Assembly: GCF_000744785.1 (NCBI RefSeq)
Contig: NZ_JQMO01000003.1
Location: 3,782,001 to 3,846,000 of the forward strand
Length of the DNA: 64,000 bases
DNA from: Kitasatospora azatica KCTC 9699
GTDB lineage: Bacteria; Actinomycetota; Actinomycetes; Streptomycetales; Streptomycetaceae
Reading direction: 5' to 3'
The translations under genes and the position numbers were made by a program. The stretch's first letter is position 1, and each line of letters starts with the position of its first letter. Below, piece by piece: positions 21,662 to 33,396 of the stretch. Under the pieces are notes generated by a model. It ran no database searches, was not told the DNA's origin, and saw only the letters and a program-made list of their open reading frames with translations.

Positions 21662-21846
21662 GGCTGGCGTCGTCGGGACGGATCCCACAGGCCGAAAGAT
21701 CTGTCGTACCCAGGCGAGGCGTTCTTTAAGCGTGCCTTGAGTGCCCCTCGCCGGATTGGTGCGAGAGGATTGTGGACGGACCCGGCGGTGCACACCCCAG
21801 ACCACCACCGAGTCACGCAACGGCGCGCGACAGGAGCCAATCAGTC

Positions 21847-24800
21847 ATGCAGACCAAGCTGGACGCAGCGAAGGCCGAACTGCTCGTCAAGGCGGCCGCA
21901 GCCGCCGAGCACAGCCAGGTGGGGGGAGCGGCGCCCGGGGAGGGTCTGAGCAACGGTGCTCTGACCGCGTACCTGCACCACTACTACCTCCACACCGCCC
22001 CCGAGGACGTGGTGGACCGCGACCCGGTCGACGTCTACGGCGCGGCGGCCTCGCACTACCGACTGGGGCTCAAGCGGCCCCAGGGCACCGCGGAGGTCCG
22101 GGTCTCCACCCCGACCGTCGACGAGAACGGGTGGTCCAGCGGCCACACCGTGGTCGAGGTGGTCACCGACGACATGCCGTTCCTGGTCGACTCGGTCACC
22201 AACGAGCTGTCCCGGCAGAACCGCGCGATCCACCTGGTGATCCACCCCCAGCTGGTGGTCCGCCGTGACATCACCGGCAAGCTGCTGGAGATCCTGGACA
22301 TCGACGCCTGCGCGCGCAGCCAGGCCGGCGGCGCCGAGTGGCCCGCCGACGCCACGGTCGAGTCCTGGATGCACGTCGAGATCGACCGCGAGAGCGACCG
22401 CGAGGACCTGCGCCAGATCGAGGCTGACCTGCGCCGGGTGCTGGGCGATGTCCGCGAGGTGGTCGAGGACTGGGCCAAGATGCGCACCTCCGCGCTGCGC
22501 CTGGCCGACGAGCTCGCCGAGCAGCCCCCGGCCCACCTGCCCGAGCAGGAGGTCGGCGAGGCCTGGGAGCTGATGCGCTGGCTGGCCGACGACCACTTCA
22601 CCTTCCTCGGCTACCGCGAGTACGACCTGGTCGAGCACGAGGGCGAGGAGGTGCTGCGGGCGATCCCCGGCACCGGCCTGGGCATCCTGCGCTCCGACCC
22701 GCTCAGCCACGACACCGACCACCACCCGGTCAGCGAGTCCTTCGGCCGCCTGTCCGCCCCCGTCCGGGCGAAGGCGCACGAGAAGAAGCTGCTGGTGCTG
22801 ACCAAGGCCAACTCGCGCGCCACCGTGCACCGCCCGGCCTACCTCGACTACGTCGGGGTGAAGAAGTTCGACGCCGCCGGCAACGTGGTCGGCGAGCGCC
22901 GCTTCCTCGGCCTGTTCTCCTCGGCCGCCTACACCGAGTCCGTCTCCCGGATCCCGGTGGTGCGCCGCAAGGTCCAGGAGGTCGTCACCAACTCCGGCTT
23001 CTCCAGCGAGAGCCACGACGGCCGCGACCTGCTCCAGATCCTGGAGACCTTCCCGCGCGACGAGATCTTCCAGACCCCCGCGGACGAGCTGCAGCAGATC
23101 GCCACCAGCGTGCTCTACCTGCAGGAGCGCCGCCGGCTGCGGCTCTTCCTGCGCCAGGACGAGTACGGACGCTACTTCTCCGCGCTGGTCTACCTGCCGC
23201 GCGACCGCTACACCACCCGCATCCGGCTGCGCCTGATGGACATCCTGATGCAGGAGCTGAACGGCGCCACCATCGACTACACGGTGTACGCCACCGAGTC
23301 GGTGCTGACCCGCCTGCACTTCGTGGTCCGGGTCGCCCCGGGCAACGAGCTGGCCGAGCTGACCGAGGCCGAGGTCGAGCGGATCGAGGCCAAGCTGGCC
23401 GAGGCCGCCCGGTTCTGGATGGACGGCTTCAACGACCAGCTGCTCATCGAGCTGGGCGAGGAGCGGGCCGCCGAGTTGGCGCACAAGTACGCCAACGCCT
23501 TCCCCGACGGCTACCGCGCCGACTTCACCGCGCGCACCGCCGTGGCCGACCTCAAGCAGATCGAGTCGCTGCACGGCGAGGGCGACTTCCGCCTCAACCT
23601 GTACCAGCCGGTCGGCGCGGGCGACGACGAGCGCCGGTTCAAGATCTACCGGGTCGGCGGCCCGATCTCGCTGACCGAGGTGCTCCCGGTGCTGCAGCGG
23701 CTGGGCGTCGAGGTGCTGGACGAGCACCCGTACGCGCTGCGCCGCTCCGACAACACCACCGCCTGGGTCTACGACTTCGGCATGCGGCTGCGCGAGGCCG
23801 CCGAGCTGACCGACGAGGCCCGCGAGCGCTTCCAGGAGGCCTTCGCCGCCACCTGGACCGGCCGGGCCGAGAACGACGGCTTCAACGGCCTGATCCTGAC
23901 CGCCGGGCTGACCTGGCGTCAGGCCGTGGTGCTGCGCGCCTACGCCAAGTACCTGCGCCAGGCCGGCAGCACCTTCTCGCAGGACTACATGGAGGACGCG
24001 CTCCGCAACAACGCGCACACCACCCGGCTGCTGGTCAACCTCTTCGAGGCCCGCCTCAGCCCCAGCCACCAGCTGGGCGCCCGCGAGCTGAGCGAGGCGA
24101 TCCAGGAGGAGCTGGACGGCGCCCTGGACGAGGTCGTCTCGCTGGACGAGGACCGCATCCTGCGCTCCTTCCTGCACCTGATCCAGGCCACCCTGCGGAC
24201 CAACTTCTTCCAGCGCTCGGCGTCCGGCGACTGGCACCCGTACGTGTCGATGAAGTTCGACCCGCACGCCATCCCGGACCTGCCCGCGCCGCGCCCGGCC
24301 TTCGAGATCTGGGTCTACTCGCCCCAGGTCGAGGGCGTGCACCTGCGCTTCGGCAAGGTCGCCCGCGGTGGTCTGCGCTGGTCCGACCGGCGCGAGGACT
24401 TCCGCACCGAGATCCTCGGCCTGGTCAAGGCCCAGATGGTCAAGAACACCGTGATCGTGCCGGTCGGCGCCAAGGGCGGCTTCGTCGCCAAGCAACTGCC
24501 CGACCCGTCGGTGGACCGGGACGCCTGGCTGGCCGAGGGCATCTCCTCGTACAAGACCTTCATCTCGGCGCTGCTCGACATCACCGACAACCTCAAGGCC
24601 GGCCAGGTCGTCCACCCGGTCGACGTGGTCCGGCACGACGAGGACGACACCTACCTGGTGGTCGCCGCCGACAAGGGCACCGCCACCTTCTCCGACATCG
24701 CCAACGGCGTGGCCGAGGAGTACGGCTTCTGGCTGGGCGACGCCTTCGCCTCCGGCGGCTCGGCCGGCTACGACCACAAGGGCATGGGCATCACCGCCCG

Positions 24801-26793
24801 CGGCGCGTGGGAGTCGGTCAAGCGCAACTTCCGCGAGCTGGGCGTGGACACCCAGACCCAGGACTTCACCGTGGTCGGCATCGGCGACATGTCCGGTGAC
24901 GTCTTCGGCAACGGCATGCTGCTCAGCGAGCACATCCGGCTGGTGGCCGCCTTCGACCACCGGCACATCTTCCTGGACCCGAACCCGGACGCGGCGGTCT
25001 CCTTCGCCGAGCGCCGTCGGCTCTTCGACCTGCCGCGCAGCTCCTGGGACGACTACGACAAGTCGCTGATCTCGGCCGGCGGCGGCGTCTTCCCGCGCTC
25101 CGCCAAGTCGATCCAGCTGACCGGGCAGGTCCGCGAGGCGCTCGGCCTGCAGGCCACCAAGGTCACCCCCGCCGAGCTGATGAAGGCCATCCTGCAGGCG
25201 CCGGTCGACCTGTTCTGGAACGGCGGCATCGGCACCTACATCAAGGCCGAGCGGGAGACCAACGCGGACGTCGGCGACAAGGCCAACGACGCGATCCGGG
25301 TCAACGGCGGCCAGGTCCGGGCCCGGGTGGTCGGCGAGGGCGGCAACCTCGGCTGCACCCAGCTGGGCCGGATCGAGTACGCGCAGGACGGCGGCCCGGC
25401 CGGCACTGGCGGCTGGATCAACACCGACGCGATCGACAACTCGGCCGGCGTGGACACCTCGGACCACGAGGTGAACATCAAGATCCTGCTCAACCAGGTG
25501 GTCGCCGAGGGCGACATGACGGTCAAGCAGCGCAACGCCCTGCTCGCCGAGATGACCGAGGAGGTCGGCAAGCTCGTCCTGCGCAACAACTACGCGCAGA
25601 ACGTGGTGCTGGCCAACGCGGTGGCCCAGGCGCACAGCATGGTCAACGTGCACTCGCGCATGATCAACCGGCTGGAGGCCGACGGCCAGCTGGACCGGGC
25701 GCTGGAGTTCCTGCCCAGCGAGAAGCAGCTGAAGGACCGTCAGCAGGCCGGCTTCGGCCTGACCCAGCCCGAGCTGTCGGTGCTGCTCGCCTACACCAAG
25801 ATCACGCTGGCCGAGGAGCTGCTCGCCACCGAGCTGCCCGACGACCCGTACTTCCGCGACACCCTGCACCTCTACTTCCCGACCGCGCTGCGCCAGAAGT
25901 TCACCGAGGCGGTGGACAACCACGCACTGCGCCGGGAGATCATCACCACCCTGATCGTCAACGACACGGTCAACCGCGGTGGCTGCACCTTCGCCTTCCG
26001 ACTGCGCGAGGAGACCGGCGCCGGCTACGAGGAGATCGCCCGCACCCACACCGCGGCCCGCGCGGTCTTCGGCCTGGAGCGGATCTGGGACGAGGTCGAG
26101 GGCCTGGACGGTCAGGTCCAGGCCGAGGTGCAGACCCGGATGCGGCTGCACTCGCGCCGCCTGGTCGAGCGCGCCACCCGCTGGATGCTCAACAACCGCC
26201 GCCAGCCGCTGGACATCGCCGGCACCATCGCGTTCTTCCAGGAGCGGGTGGACCAGGTGTGGAGCAGCCTGCCCAAGCCGCTGCGCGGCGAGGACCTGGC
26301 CTGGTTCCAGCACGTCTACGGCGAACTGGCCGAGGCGGGTGTCCCGGAGGCGCTGGCCACCCGGGTCGCGGGCCTCTCCTCGGCCTTCCCGACCCTGGAC
26401 ATCACCGTGGTCGCGGACCGGGCCGGCAAGGACGTCACCGAGGTCGCCGAGCTCTACTACGACCTGGCCGACCGCCTGGACATCACCCACCTGCTGGACC
26501 GGATCATCGAGCTGCCGCGCACCGACCGGTGGTCCTCGATGGCCCGTGCGGCGATCCGCGAGGACCTCTTCGCGGCGCACTCCGCGCTCACCGCCAACGT
26601 GCTGGCCTGCGGCGGCCCGGAGGCCACCCCGTCCGAGCGCTACGAGGCCTGGGCCGAGCTCAACGGCACGCTGCTGACCCGGGCGCAGACCACGCTGGAC
26701 GACATAAGGGGATCGGACACCTACGAGCTGTCCAGCCTCTCGGTCGCCATGCGGGTCATCCGCACCCTGCTCCGCGCGGGGTCGATGGGCTGA
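21847..26793 (+). CDS. gdhB: Large (180-kDa class) NAD-dependent glutamate dehydrogenase
   Basis: A 1648-residue enzyme of the L180 class, which deaminates glutamate to 2-oxoglutarate and ammonia. This class was first described from Streptomyces. The N-terminal half contains ACT-like regulatory regions (EVVTDDMPFLVDSVTNEL). The catalytic domain in the middle shows VPVGAKGGFVAKQLP (about residue 870-885), GDMSGDVFGNGML and WNGGIGTYIKA. The C-terminal helical domain has the conserved ARTHTAARAVFGLERIWDEV. ATG 21847 is preceded by AGGAG. Located directly after pruA, it completes conversion of proline-derived glutamate to the citric acid cycle. Confidence 0.96.
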   Translation: MQTKLDAAKAELLVKAAAAAEHSQVGGAAPGEGLSNGALTAYLHHYYLHTAPEDVVDRDPVDVYGAAASHYRLGLKRPQGTAEVRVSTPTVDENGWSSGHTVVEVVTDDMPFLVDSVTNELSRQNRAIHLVIHPQLVVRRDITGKLLEILDIDACARSQAGGAEWPADATVESWMHVEIDRESDREDLRQIEADLRRVLGDVREVVEDWAKMRTSALRLADELAEQPPAHLPEQEVGEAWELMRWLADDHFTFLGYREYDLVEHEGEEVLRAIPGTGLGILRSDPLSHDTDHHPVSESFGRLSAPVRAKAHEKKLLVLTKANSRATVHRPAYLDYVGVKKFDAAGNVVGERRFLGLFSSAAYTESVSRIPVVRRKVQEVVTNSGFSSESHDGRDLLQILETFPRDEIFQTPADELQQIATSVLYLQERRRLRLFLRQDEYGRYFSALVYLPRDRYTTRIRLRLMDILMQELNGATIDYTVYATESVLTRLHFVVRVAPGNELAELTEAEVERIEAKLAEAARFWMDGFNDQLLIELGEERAAELAHKYANAFPDGYRADFTARTAVADLKQIESLHGEGDFRLNLYQPVGAGDDERRFKIYRVGGPISLTEVLPVLQRLGVEVLDEHPYALRRSDNTTAWVYDFGMRLREAAELTDEARERFQEAFAATWTGRAENDGFNGLILTAGLTWRQAVVLRAYAKYLRQAGSTFSQDYMEDALRNNAHTTRLLVNLFEARLSPSHQLGARELSEAIQEELDGALDEVVSLDEDRILRSFLHLIQATLRTNFFQRSASGDWHPYVSMKFDPHAIPDLPAPRPAFEIWVYSPQVEGVHLRFGKVARGGLRWSDRREDFRTEILGLVKAQMVKNTVIVPVGAKGGFVAKQLPDPSVDRDAWLAEGISSYKTFISALLDITDNLKAGQVVHPVDVVRHDEDDTYLVVAADKGTATFSDIANGVAEEYGFWLGDAFASGGSAGYDHKGMGITARGAWESVKRNFRELGVDTQTQDFTVVGIGDMSGDVFGNGMLLSEHIRLVAAFDHRHIFLDPNPDAAVSFAERRRLFDLPRSSWDDYDKSLISAGGGVFPRSAKSIQLTGQVREALGLQATKVTPAELMKAILQAPVDLFWNGGIGTYIKAERETNADVGDKANDAIRVNGGQVRARVVGEGGNLGCTQLGRIEYAQDGGPAGTGGWINTDAIDNSAGVDTSDHEVNIKILLNQVVAEGDMTVKQRNALLAEMTEEVGKLVLRNNYAQNVVLANAVAQAHSMVNVHSRMINRLEADGQLDRALEFLPSEKQLKDRQQAGFGLTQPELSVLLAYTKITLAEELLATELPDDPYFRDTLHLYFPTALRQKFTEAVDNHALRREIITTLIVNDTVNRGGCTFAFRLREETGAGYEEIARTHTAARAVFGLERIWDEVEGLDGQVQAEVQTRMRLHSRRLVERATRWMLNNRRQPLDIAGTIAFFQERVDQVWSSLPKPLRGEDLAWFQHVYGELAEAGVPEALATRVAGLSSAFPTLDITVVADRAGKDVTEVAELYYDLADRLDITHLLDRIIELPRTDRWSSMARAAIREDLFAAHSALTANVLACGGPEATPSERYEAWAELNGTLLTRAQTTLDDIRGSDTYELSSLSVAMRVIRTLLRAGSMG

Positions 26794-26817
26794 CCTTCGG
26801 GTCGCAGCCGAGCGCGA

Positions 26818-26843
26818 GGGCCGTACCTTTCGGGGTGCGGCCC
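26818..26843. terminator. Bidirectional terminator between gdhB and the FHA-FtsK gene
   Basis: A 10-bp stem (26818-26827 with 26834-26843, one G-U pair) with a six-base loop and CCCTTT after it. It lies between convergent genes. Confidence 0.7.
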
Positions 26844-26909
26844 TTTCGCATGGAACCCGGAGGCGCGAGCGGACAGGTGGGGGCGTGGAACTGTCACCGC
26901 GCTCCCGGC

Positions 26910-29606
26910 CTAAGCGCCCGCCGCCCGTTGCAGGGCGCTTGCCAGCAGCGCCAAGTCCGTCGGCCCGTTGCCCAGTTCGCGGACCGGGCGGCGGGTCGGC
27001 GGGGTGCCCAGTTGCGCGGGGTCGATGGCGACGACGGTGGGGCGCAGGGTGGAGGTGCGGGGGATGCGGCCGGTGACGCGGGCGGTTTGGAAGGCGAGCA
27101 CGGCGCCGTCGGGGCGGCGGAGGTAGCCGCGGCCGGGGGTGGCGTCGGGGAGGGCGGCGGCGTCGTCCACGTGCACCAGCAGGTCGGAGTCGGCGGGGTG
27201 GTCGGTGCGCAGGGCGATCCGCCAGAGGGCGGCCTCGTCCACCTCGGTGCCCGAGCTGAGTTCGGGGCGGCCGGTGGCGGCGACCAGGTGGACGCCGAGG
27301 CGGCCGCCGCGCTGGGCGACGGCGGCCAGGGCGCGGGCCAGCGGGCGGCCGGCGGGGGAGTTCGGGACGAGCAGGGCGTCGTAGTCGTCCACCACGACGA
27401 TCAGGCGGGGCGGGGGAGCCGTGACGGTGGCAACGGCGGCCGAGGGAGCGGCGGGAGCGGGGGAGGACGAACCGCGCGGGTGGACGATCCTCGCGCTCAG
27501 CGCCTGCTCGGCGTACCAGCTGCCGAACGGGCGGCCCTGGAAGAGTTCTTCACGATGGGTCAGCTCCTCCAACAGCGACTCGGCGGTCAGCAGTGCCTGG
27601 CGCGGGTCGGCGGCGGCGTCGAGCTGAGCGGTGACGTGCGGCAGTTCCGCGCAGCCGGCCAGTCCGTCGTCCTTGCCGCCGATCAGCAGCATCGAGAGCC
27701 GGTCCGGTCGCTCGCTGACCGCCAGCGAGGCGACCAGGGTGCGCAGCAGCTCGCTCTTTCCGGTGCCGCGGGCTCCACCGACCAGCAGGTGCTGATGCTC
27801 GATCAGCTCCGGGCCGGCCAGGTCGACGGTGCACAGGTCGTCGCGGGTGGTGCCGAGCAGCGCGGAGGCGGTGCCGGTGGTGCTGGGCAGGTCCTCCCAG
27901 CGGGCGGAGAGCTTGGCGGGGGTGACGGTGTCCAGCTGCAGCAGGTCCAGCAGGCGCAGCGCCTCGGGCAGCGGGCCACGGGAGACCGGGGCGGTTTCGC
28001 GCAGCGGCGCGAGGGCCCGGGCCAGTCGCTCGGCCCAGGCGGGGGAGACGGCGTCCAGCGCGATCTCCTCGACGGTCTCGGCGGCGTGCAGGGTCAGCTG
28101 GGTGGCGACCTCACCGGTGAGCAGCGCGGTGGCACCGAGGCCCTCGGGGAGCTGGTCCGGGCGCGAGGAGAGGCAGAGGACGTGGATCCCGGCGCCCGGG
28201 CCCTCGCGCAGCAGTCGGGCCAGCGCCGCTCGGGCGGCCTCGGATCCCGGGTCCCCGTCGACCAGCAGCACGGTCGGTGCGGGCTGCTCGGCCCCCACGG
28301 CGGTGAGCAGCTCGCTGAGCCGCTGCTCGGCCTGGGCCGGGTCGAGGCCGAAGAGGAGTCGGCAGTCCTGCCCGTGGCCCGGGCGCAGGTGCGGCAGCCA
28401 CAGGGCCCAGGTCCAGTCCGCGGTGCGCTGCTCGGCGGCCGCGTGTGCGTCGGCGCTGACCACCACCAGGCTCAGCCCGCTCGGCGGGTGCAGCACCGCC
28501 AGCTGGGCGAGCAGCGCGCGGGCCAGCCCGAGCAGTCGCTCGCGCGGGCCGGCGGCGCCGAGGCTGCCGGCGGCGCGCAGGTCGACGGTGACGGGGACGG
28601 CGGGCAGCACGGTGCCCGGTGCGGTGCCGGGGCCGCCGGGCCGGTCGGCGGTGCCCAGGCGCAGGGTGAGTGCGTCGGGGTGGGCCGGGCCCCGTTCCCA
28701 GAGCCGGGGGCCGGGGCCGAGGGCGCTGAGCAGCAGGGTGGCCGGGTCGGGGAAGCGTTCCCGGAGGGCGGCGGCCTGGCGCAGCCGGGCCCGGTCGTGC
28801 TGCTGCCCGGGGTCGGGCAGGGGGGCGGTGGGCGTGCGCCCCAGAGTGCGGGAGACCAGGGTGCGGGTGAGCAGCGAGCGGGTGCGGCCGGGCGCGCTCG
28901 GCGCGGCGGGTGCGGGCTCCTCGCCGACGGGGGCGGTGGGCCGGGCGGCGCGCGGCGGCGGGCTGACCTGGAGGTGGCCGAGCCCGTCCGGCACGGTGGT
29001 GCGGGCGGCCTCCGCGGGCGGGGCGGCGGCCAGGGTGACGGTGGACTCGCCGAGCCGCAGCAGCGCGCCCTCGGCCAGCGGGCGGGGCTCGTCGGTGAGC
29101 GGGCGGCCGTCGAGCGCGGTGCCGTTGGTGGAGCCGAGGTCGTGCACGGTGACCGAGCCGTCGGCGGCCAGGTGCAGGGCGAGGTGCAGGCGGGAGACGT
29201 CGGGGTCGTCCAGCGGGACGTCGGCCTCGCTGGAGCGGCCGAGGCGGATCTGCCGGCCGTGCAGCCGGTGCACGCCGCCGGCGTCGGGGCCGCCGATCAC
29301 CCGCAGCTCGGTGGCGGCGCCCGCCGGGGCGCCGTCGGCCTGCGGATCGGGCTCGCCGATCGAGAGGACGGCGCCGTCGAGCAACGGGGGGTGGCCGAGC
29401 GGGGTGCGGTCGTCGATCCGCTCCGCCCCGGCGTACAGGTGCACATGGGTCGCGCTGCGCGGACCGCGCACGCCGACCGCGCCGGCCAGCGCCACCGCGA
29501 GCGCCCCGAGCGCCGTGCCGACGGGCGCGGTGACCAGCACGTCGGTGGCGGACGCGGGCACGCCCGCGCCCGCGCGGGGTCGGAGGACCGTCAGCCGGAT
29601 CTGCAT
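26910..29606 (-). CDS. FHA domain-containing FtsK/SpoIIIE-type (EccC-like) ATPase
   Basis: An 898-residue multidomain protein. Residues 1-95 resemble a ubiquitin-like fold (MQIRLTVLRP). An FHA phosphothreonine-binding domain follows at about 120-200 (IRLGRSSEADVPLDDPDVSRLH, here two blocks: RLGRSSEADVPL and VSRLHLALH; then DLGSTNGTALDG). After a Pro/Ala linker there are FtsK/SpoIIIE ATPase domains, with a clear Walker A (GGARGTGKSELLRTL) and Walker B (LIVVVDDYDALL). This resembles EccC ATPases of type VII secretion, but no WXG100 gene is adjacent. Divergence from two Ser/Thr kinase genes suggests phospho-dependent control. ATG 29606 is the family-like start. Confidence 0.85.
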   Translation of the reverse strand: MQIRLTVLRPRAGAGVPASATDVLVTAPVGTALGALAVALAGAVGVRGPRSATHVHLYAGAERIDDRTPLGHPPLLDGAVLSIGEPDPQADGAPAGAATELRVIGGPDAGGVHRLHGRQIRLGRSSEADVPLDDPDVSRLHLALHLAADGSVTVHDLGSTNGTALDGRPLTDEPRPLAEGALLRLGESTVTLAAAPPAEAARTTVPDGLGHLQVSPPPRAARPTAPVGEEPAPAAPSAPGRTRSLLTRTLVSRTLGRTPTAPLPDPGQQHDRARLRQAAALRERFPDPATLLLSALGPGPRLWERGPAHPDALTLRLGTADRPGGPGTAPGTVLPAVPVTVDLRAAGSLGAAGPRERLLGLARALLAQLAVLHPPSGLSLVVVSADAHAAAEQRTADWTWALWLPHLRPGHGQDCRLLFGLDPAQAEQRLSELLTAVGAEQPAPTVLLVDGDPGSEAARAALARLLREGPGAGIHVLCLSSRPDQLPEGLGATALLTGEVATQLTLHAAETVEEIALDAVSPAWAERLARALAPLRETAPVSRGPLPEALRLLDLLQLDTVTPAKLSARWEDLPSTTGTASALLGTTRDDLCTVDLAGPELIEHQHLLVGGARGTGKSELLRTLVASLAVSERPDRLSMLLIGGKDDGLAGCAELPHVTAQLDAAADPRQALLTAESLLEELTHREELFQGRPFGSWYAEQALSARIVHPRGSSSPAPAAPSAAVATVTAPPPRLIVVVDDYDALLVPNSPAGRPLARALAAVAQRGGRLGVHLVAATGRPELSSGTEVDEAALWRIALRTDHPADSDLLVHVDDAAALPDATPGRGYLRRPDGAVLAFQTARVTGRIPRTSTLRPTVVAIDPAQLGTPPTRRPVRELGNGPTDLALLASALQRAAGA

Positions 29607-29930
29607 CTCGCCCGGGGTTCCCCTCTGCTCGTGATGAGTGTTGGACCGCAGGAGTGCGCCGCAGTGGTGCCAGGCTCTGTCGGTCAGACAGACCCTAGGC
29701 GTCATCCTGCCACCCGGGACTGACAGTCCGCGCACCGTACCGGATTTGACGATCTTGTGATCATCGACATGGTGGAGCCGACGGGGCATCAGGTCAAGGC
29801 GCCCCTGGAACCACTGTTCACACCACTGGCGTCAGTCACCCGAGTGGGGTCGCACGGACACCGTTAGAGTTGCCGCACACGTGGGCTCTCGCCCGCGGCG
29901 TCAGGCTCGGTAGGGCGAGGAGTGCACCAG
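29607..29930. other. Divergent promoter region of FHA-FtsK and kinase genes
   Basis: A 324-base region with A/T-richer patches. On the plus strand TAGAGT (29865-29870) is a good -10 match for the kinase gene, with a predicted start near 29877. I found no convincing minus-strand promoter, although GTTCAC/GTGAAC-like and TGATCATC-rich sequence around 29755-29825 is a candidate area. Confidence 0.45.
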
Positions 29931-31898
<1,968 letters not shown>

Positions 31899-32081
31899 CG
31901 GTCACCGGCCACCAGCGCACCGCCACCGGCGGTCAGTATTGACGCTTTGTCGACATTGACTGCCCGGAGGTCCCACCGAGGGCCCCGGGGCGCGTAGGTT
32001 GGTCGGCGACGTACAGACCTGACGAGCGCTCCCGAGCCCCAGCGGGCGCCCGGGAGCGCTCCTGCCGCCCACGGAGCAGCA

Positions 32082-33380
32082 TTGGCACGCAAGATCGGCA
32101 GCCGGTACACCGTGCACCAGGTGATCGGCCGGGGGTCCGCCGGCACCGTGTGGCTGGGCGAGGGCCCCGACGGACCAGTGGCCGTCAAGCTGCTGCGCGA
32201 GGACCTCGCCACTGATCAGATCCTGGTCGGCCGCTTCGTCCAGGAGCGGGCCGCACTCACCAGCCTGGACCACCCCCGGGTGGTCGGGGTGCGCGACATG
32301 GTGGTGGACGGCGACGACCTGGCGCTGGTGATGGAACTGGTGCACGGCACCGACCTGCGCTCCCGGCTGGAGCGCGAGGGCGTGCTGGCCCCGCAGGCCG
32401 CCGCCTCGGTGATCGCCGACGTGGCCGACGGCCTGGCCGCCGCGCATGCGGCCGGCATCGTGCACCGGGACGTCAAGCCGGAGAACGTGATGCTCGACCT
32501 GGCGGCGCCGCCCGGGCCCGGTGGGGCGCCGCGGGCCAAGCTCACAGACTTCGGCATCGCCCGGCTGGTCGACGCCCCGCGCCGGACCCGGGCCACCCGG
32601 ATCATCGGCACCCCCGACTACCTGGCCCCGGAGATCATCGAGGGCCTGGAACCCCGGGCCGCCGTGGACATCTACGCCCTGGCCACGGTGCTCTACGAGC
32701 TGCTCGCGGGCTTCACCCCGTTCGGCGGCGGCCACACCGGCGCGGTGCTGCGCCGGCACGTCACCGAGAGCGTCCCGCCGGTCCCCGGGCTGCCCGACGG
32801 CCTGTGGCGGATCATCGCCGAGTGCCTGGCCAAGGCCCCCGCCTCCCGGCTGCGCGCCGCCGAGCTGGCCGAGCGGCTGCGCGAGCAGCTGCCCGCGCTC
32901 GAGGGCCTGCCGCCGCTGGCGCTGCCCGCCCAGGGCGGCGCTGCCGGGCCCGAGCCGGAGGAGCCGCTCACCCTGGCCGAGGCCGTCTACGCCGAGGCGG
33001 AGACCGGCACCGGCGCGCACCGGCGCCGACGCGGTCCGGCCGTCCCGCTGGTCCCGGCGCCGGCCCCCGACTCCACCCGGGACACCCACACCAGCCTGCG
33101 CCGCCCCTCCGCCCAGGAGCTGGCCGGCTACGCCGCCGAGTCCCGGGCCCAGCGCGCCGTCCCCGCCAGCGGCCACCGGGGCGGGCGCCGGGCGCTGGTC
33201 CGGCGCCGCCGGCTGCTCGCGGTGCTGCTCGCCGTGGTGCTGCTGGTGGCGGGAGCCGCGGCCGCCTACAGCGCCTTCGCCGCCGGGGGCGGGCACCGCG
33301 GCGGTGCTCCGGCCGTCGGCCCGGTCGCGACCCTCGGGCAGGCCCCGGGGCTACCGGCCGGTCCCAGTGCGCCGCGCTAA
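32082..33380 (+). CDS. Ser/Thr protein kinase (PkaB-like)
   Basis: A 432-residue Hanks-type kinase starting at TTG 32082, with GGAG five bases upstream. Motifs are IGRGSAGTVWLG, Lys36 in VAVKLLRED, catalytic Asp130 in HRDVKPENVML, DFGIARLVD and APEIIEG. A linker of about 120 residues leads to a transmembrane helix near residue 380-400 (LLAVLLAVVLLVAGAAAA) and a short Gly/Pro-rich extracytoplasmic end with no PASTA domains. It is the second of two tandem kinase genes, 183 bases after the first; a TAGGTT box at 31995-32000 may give it a separate promoter. Confidence 0.93.
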   Translation: MARKIGSRYTVHQVIGRGSAGTVWLGEGPDGPVAVKLLREDLATDQILVGRFVQERAALTSLDHPRVVGVRDMVVDGDDLALVMELVHGTDLRSRLEREGVLAPQAAASVIADVADGLAAAHAAGIVHRDVKPENVMLDLAAPPGPGGAPRAKLTDFGIARLVDAPRRTRATRIIGTPDYLAPEIIEGLEPRAAVDIYALATVLYELLAGFTPFGGGHTGAVLRRHVTESVPPVPGLPDGLWRIIAECLAKAPASRLRAAELAERLREQLPALEGLPPLALPAQGGAAGPEPEEPLTLAEAVYAEAETGTGAHRRRRGPAVPLVPAPAPDSTRDTHTSLRRPSAQELAGYAAESRAQRAVPASGHRGGRRALVRRRRLLAVLLAVVLLVAGAAAAYSAFAAGGGHRGGAPAVGPVATLGQAPGLPAGPSAPR

Positions 33381-33384
33381 CCAT

Positions 33385-33390
33385 TAGGCT
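33385..33390 (+). promoter_or_regulatory. -10 box TAGGCT of a likely leaderless prfB promoter
   Basis: TAGGCT lies six bases before the prfB GTG (33397), and no Shine-Dalgarno is present between them. Only 16 bases separate the upstream kinase stop and prfB. Confidence 0.5.
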
Positions 33391-33396
33391 GGTGGC

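Noticed and set aside
21841-26580. A 1579-codon open frame antisense to the glutamate dehydrogenase gene
   Set aside because: It follows from the third-position G/C bias of the sense gene; composition is shadow-like and it lacks any domain or ribosome site.
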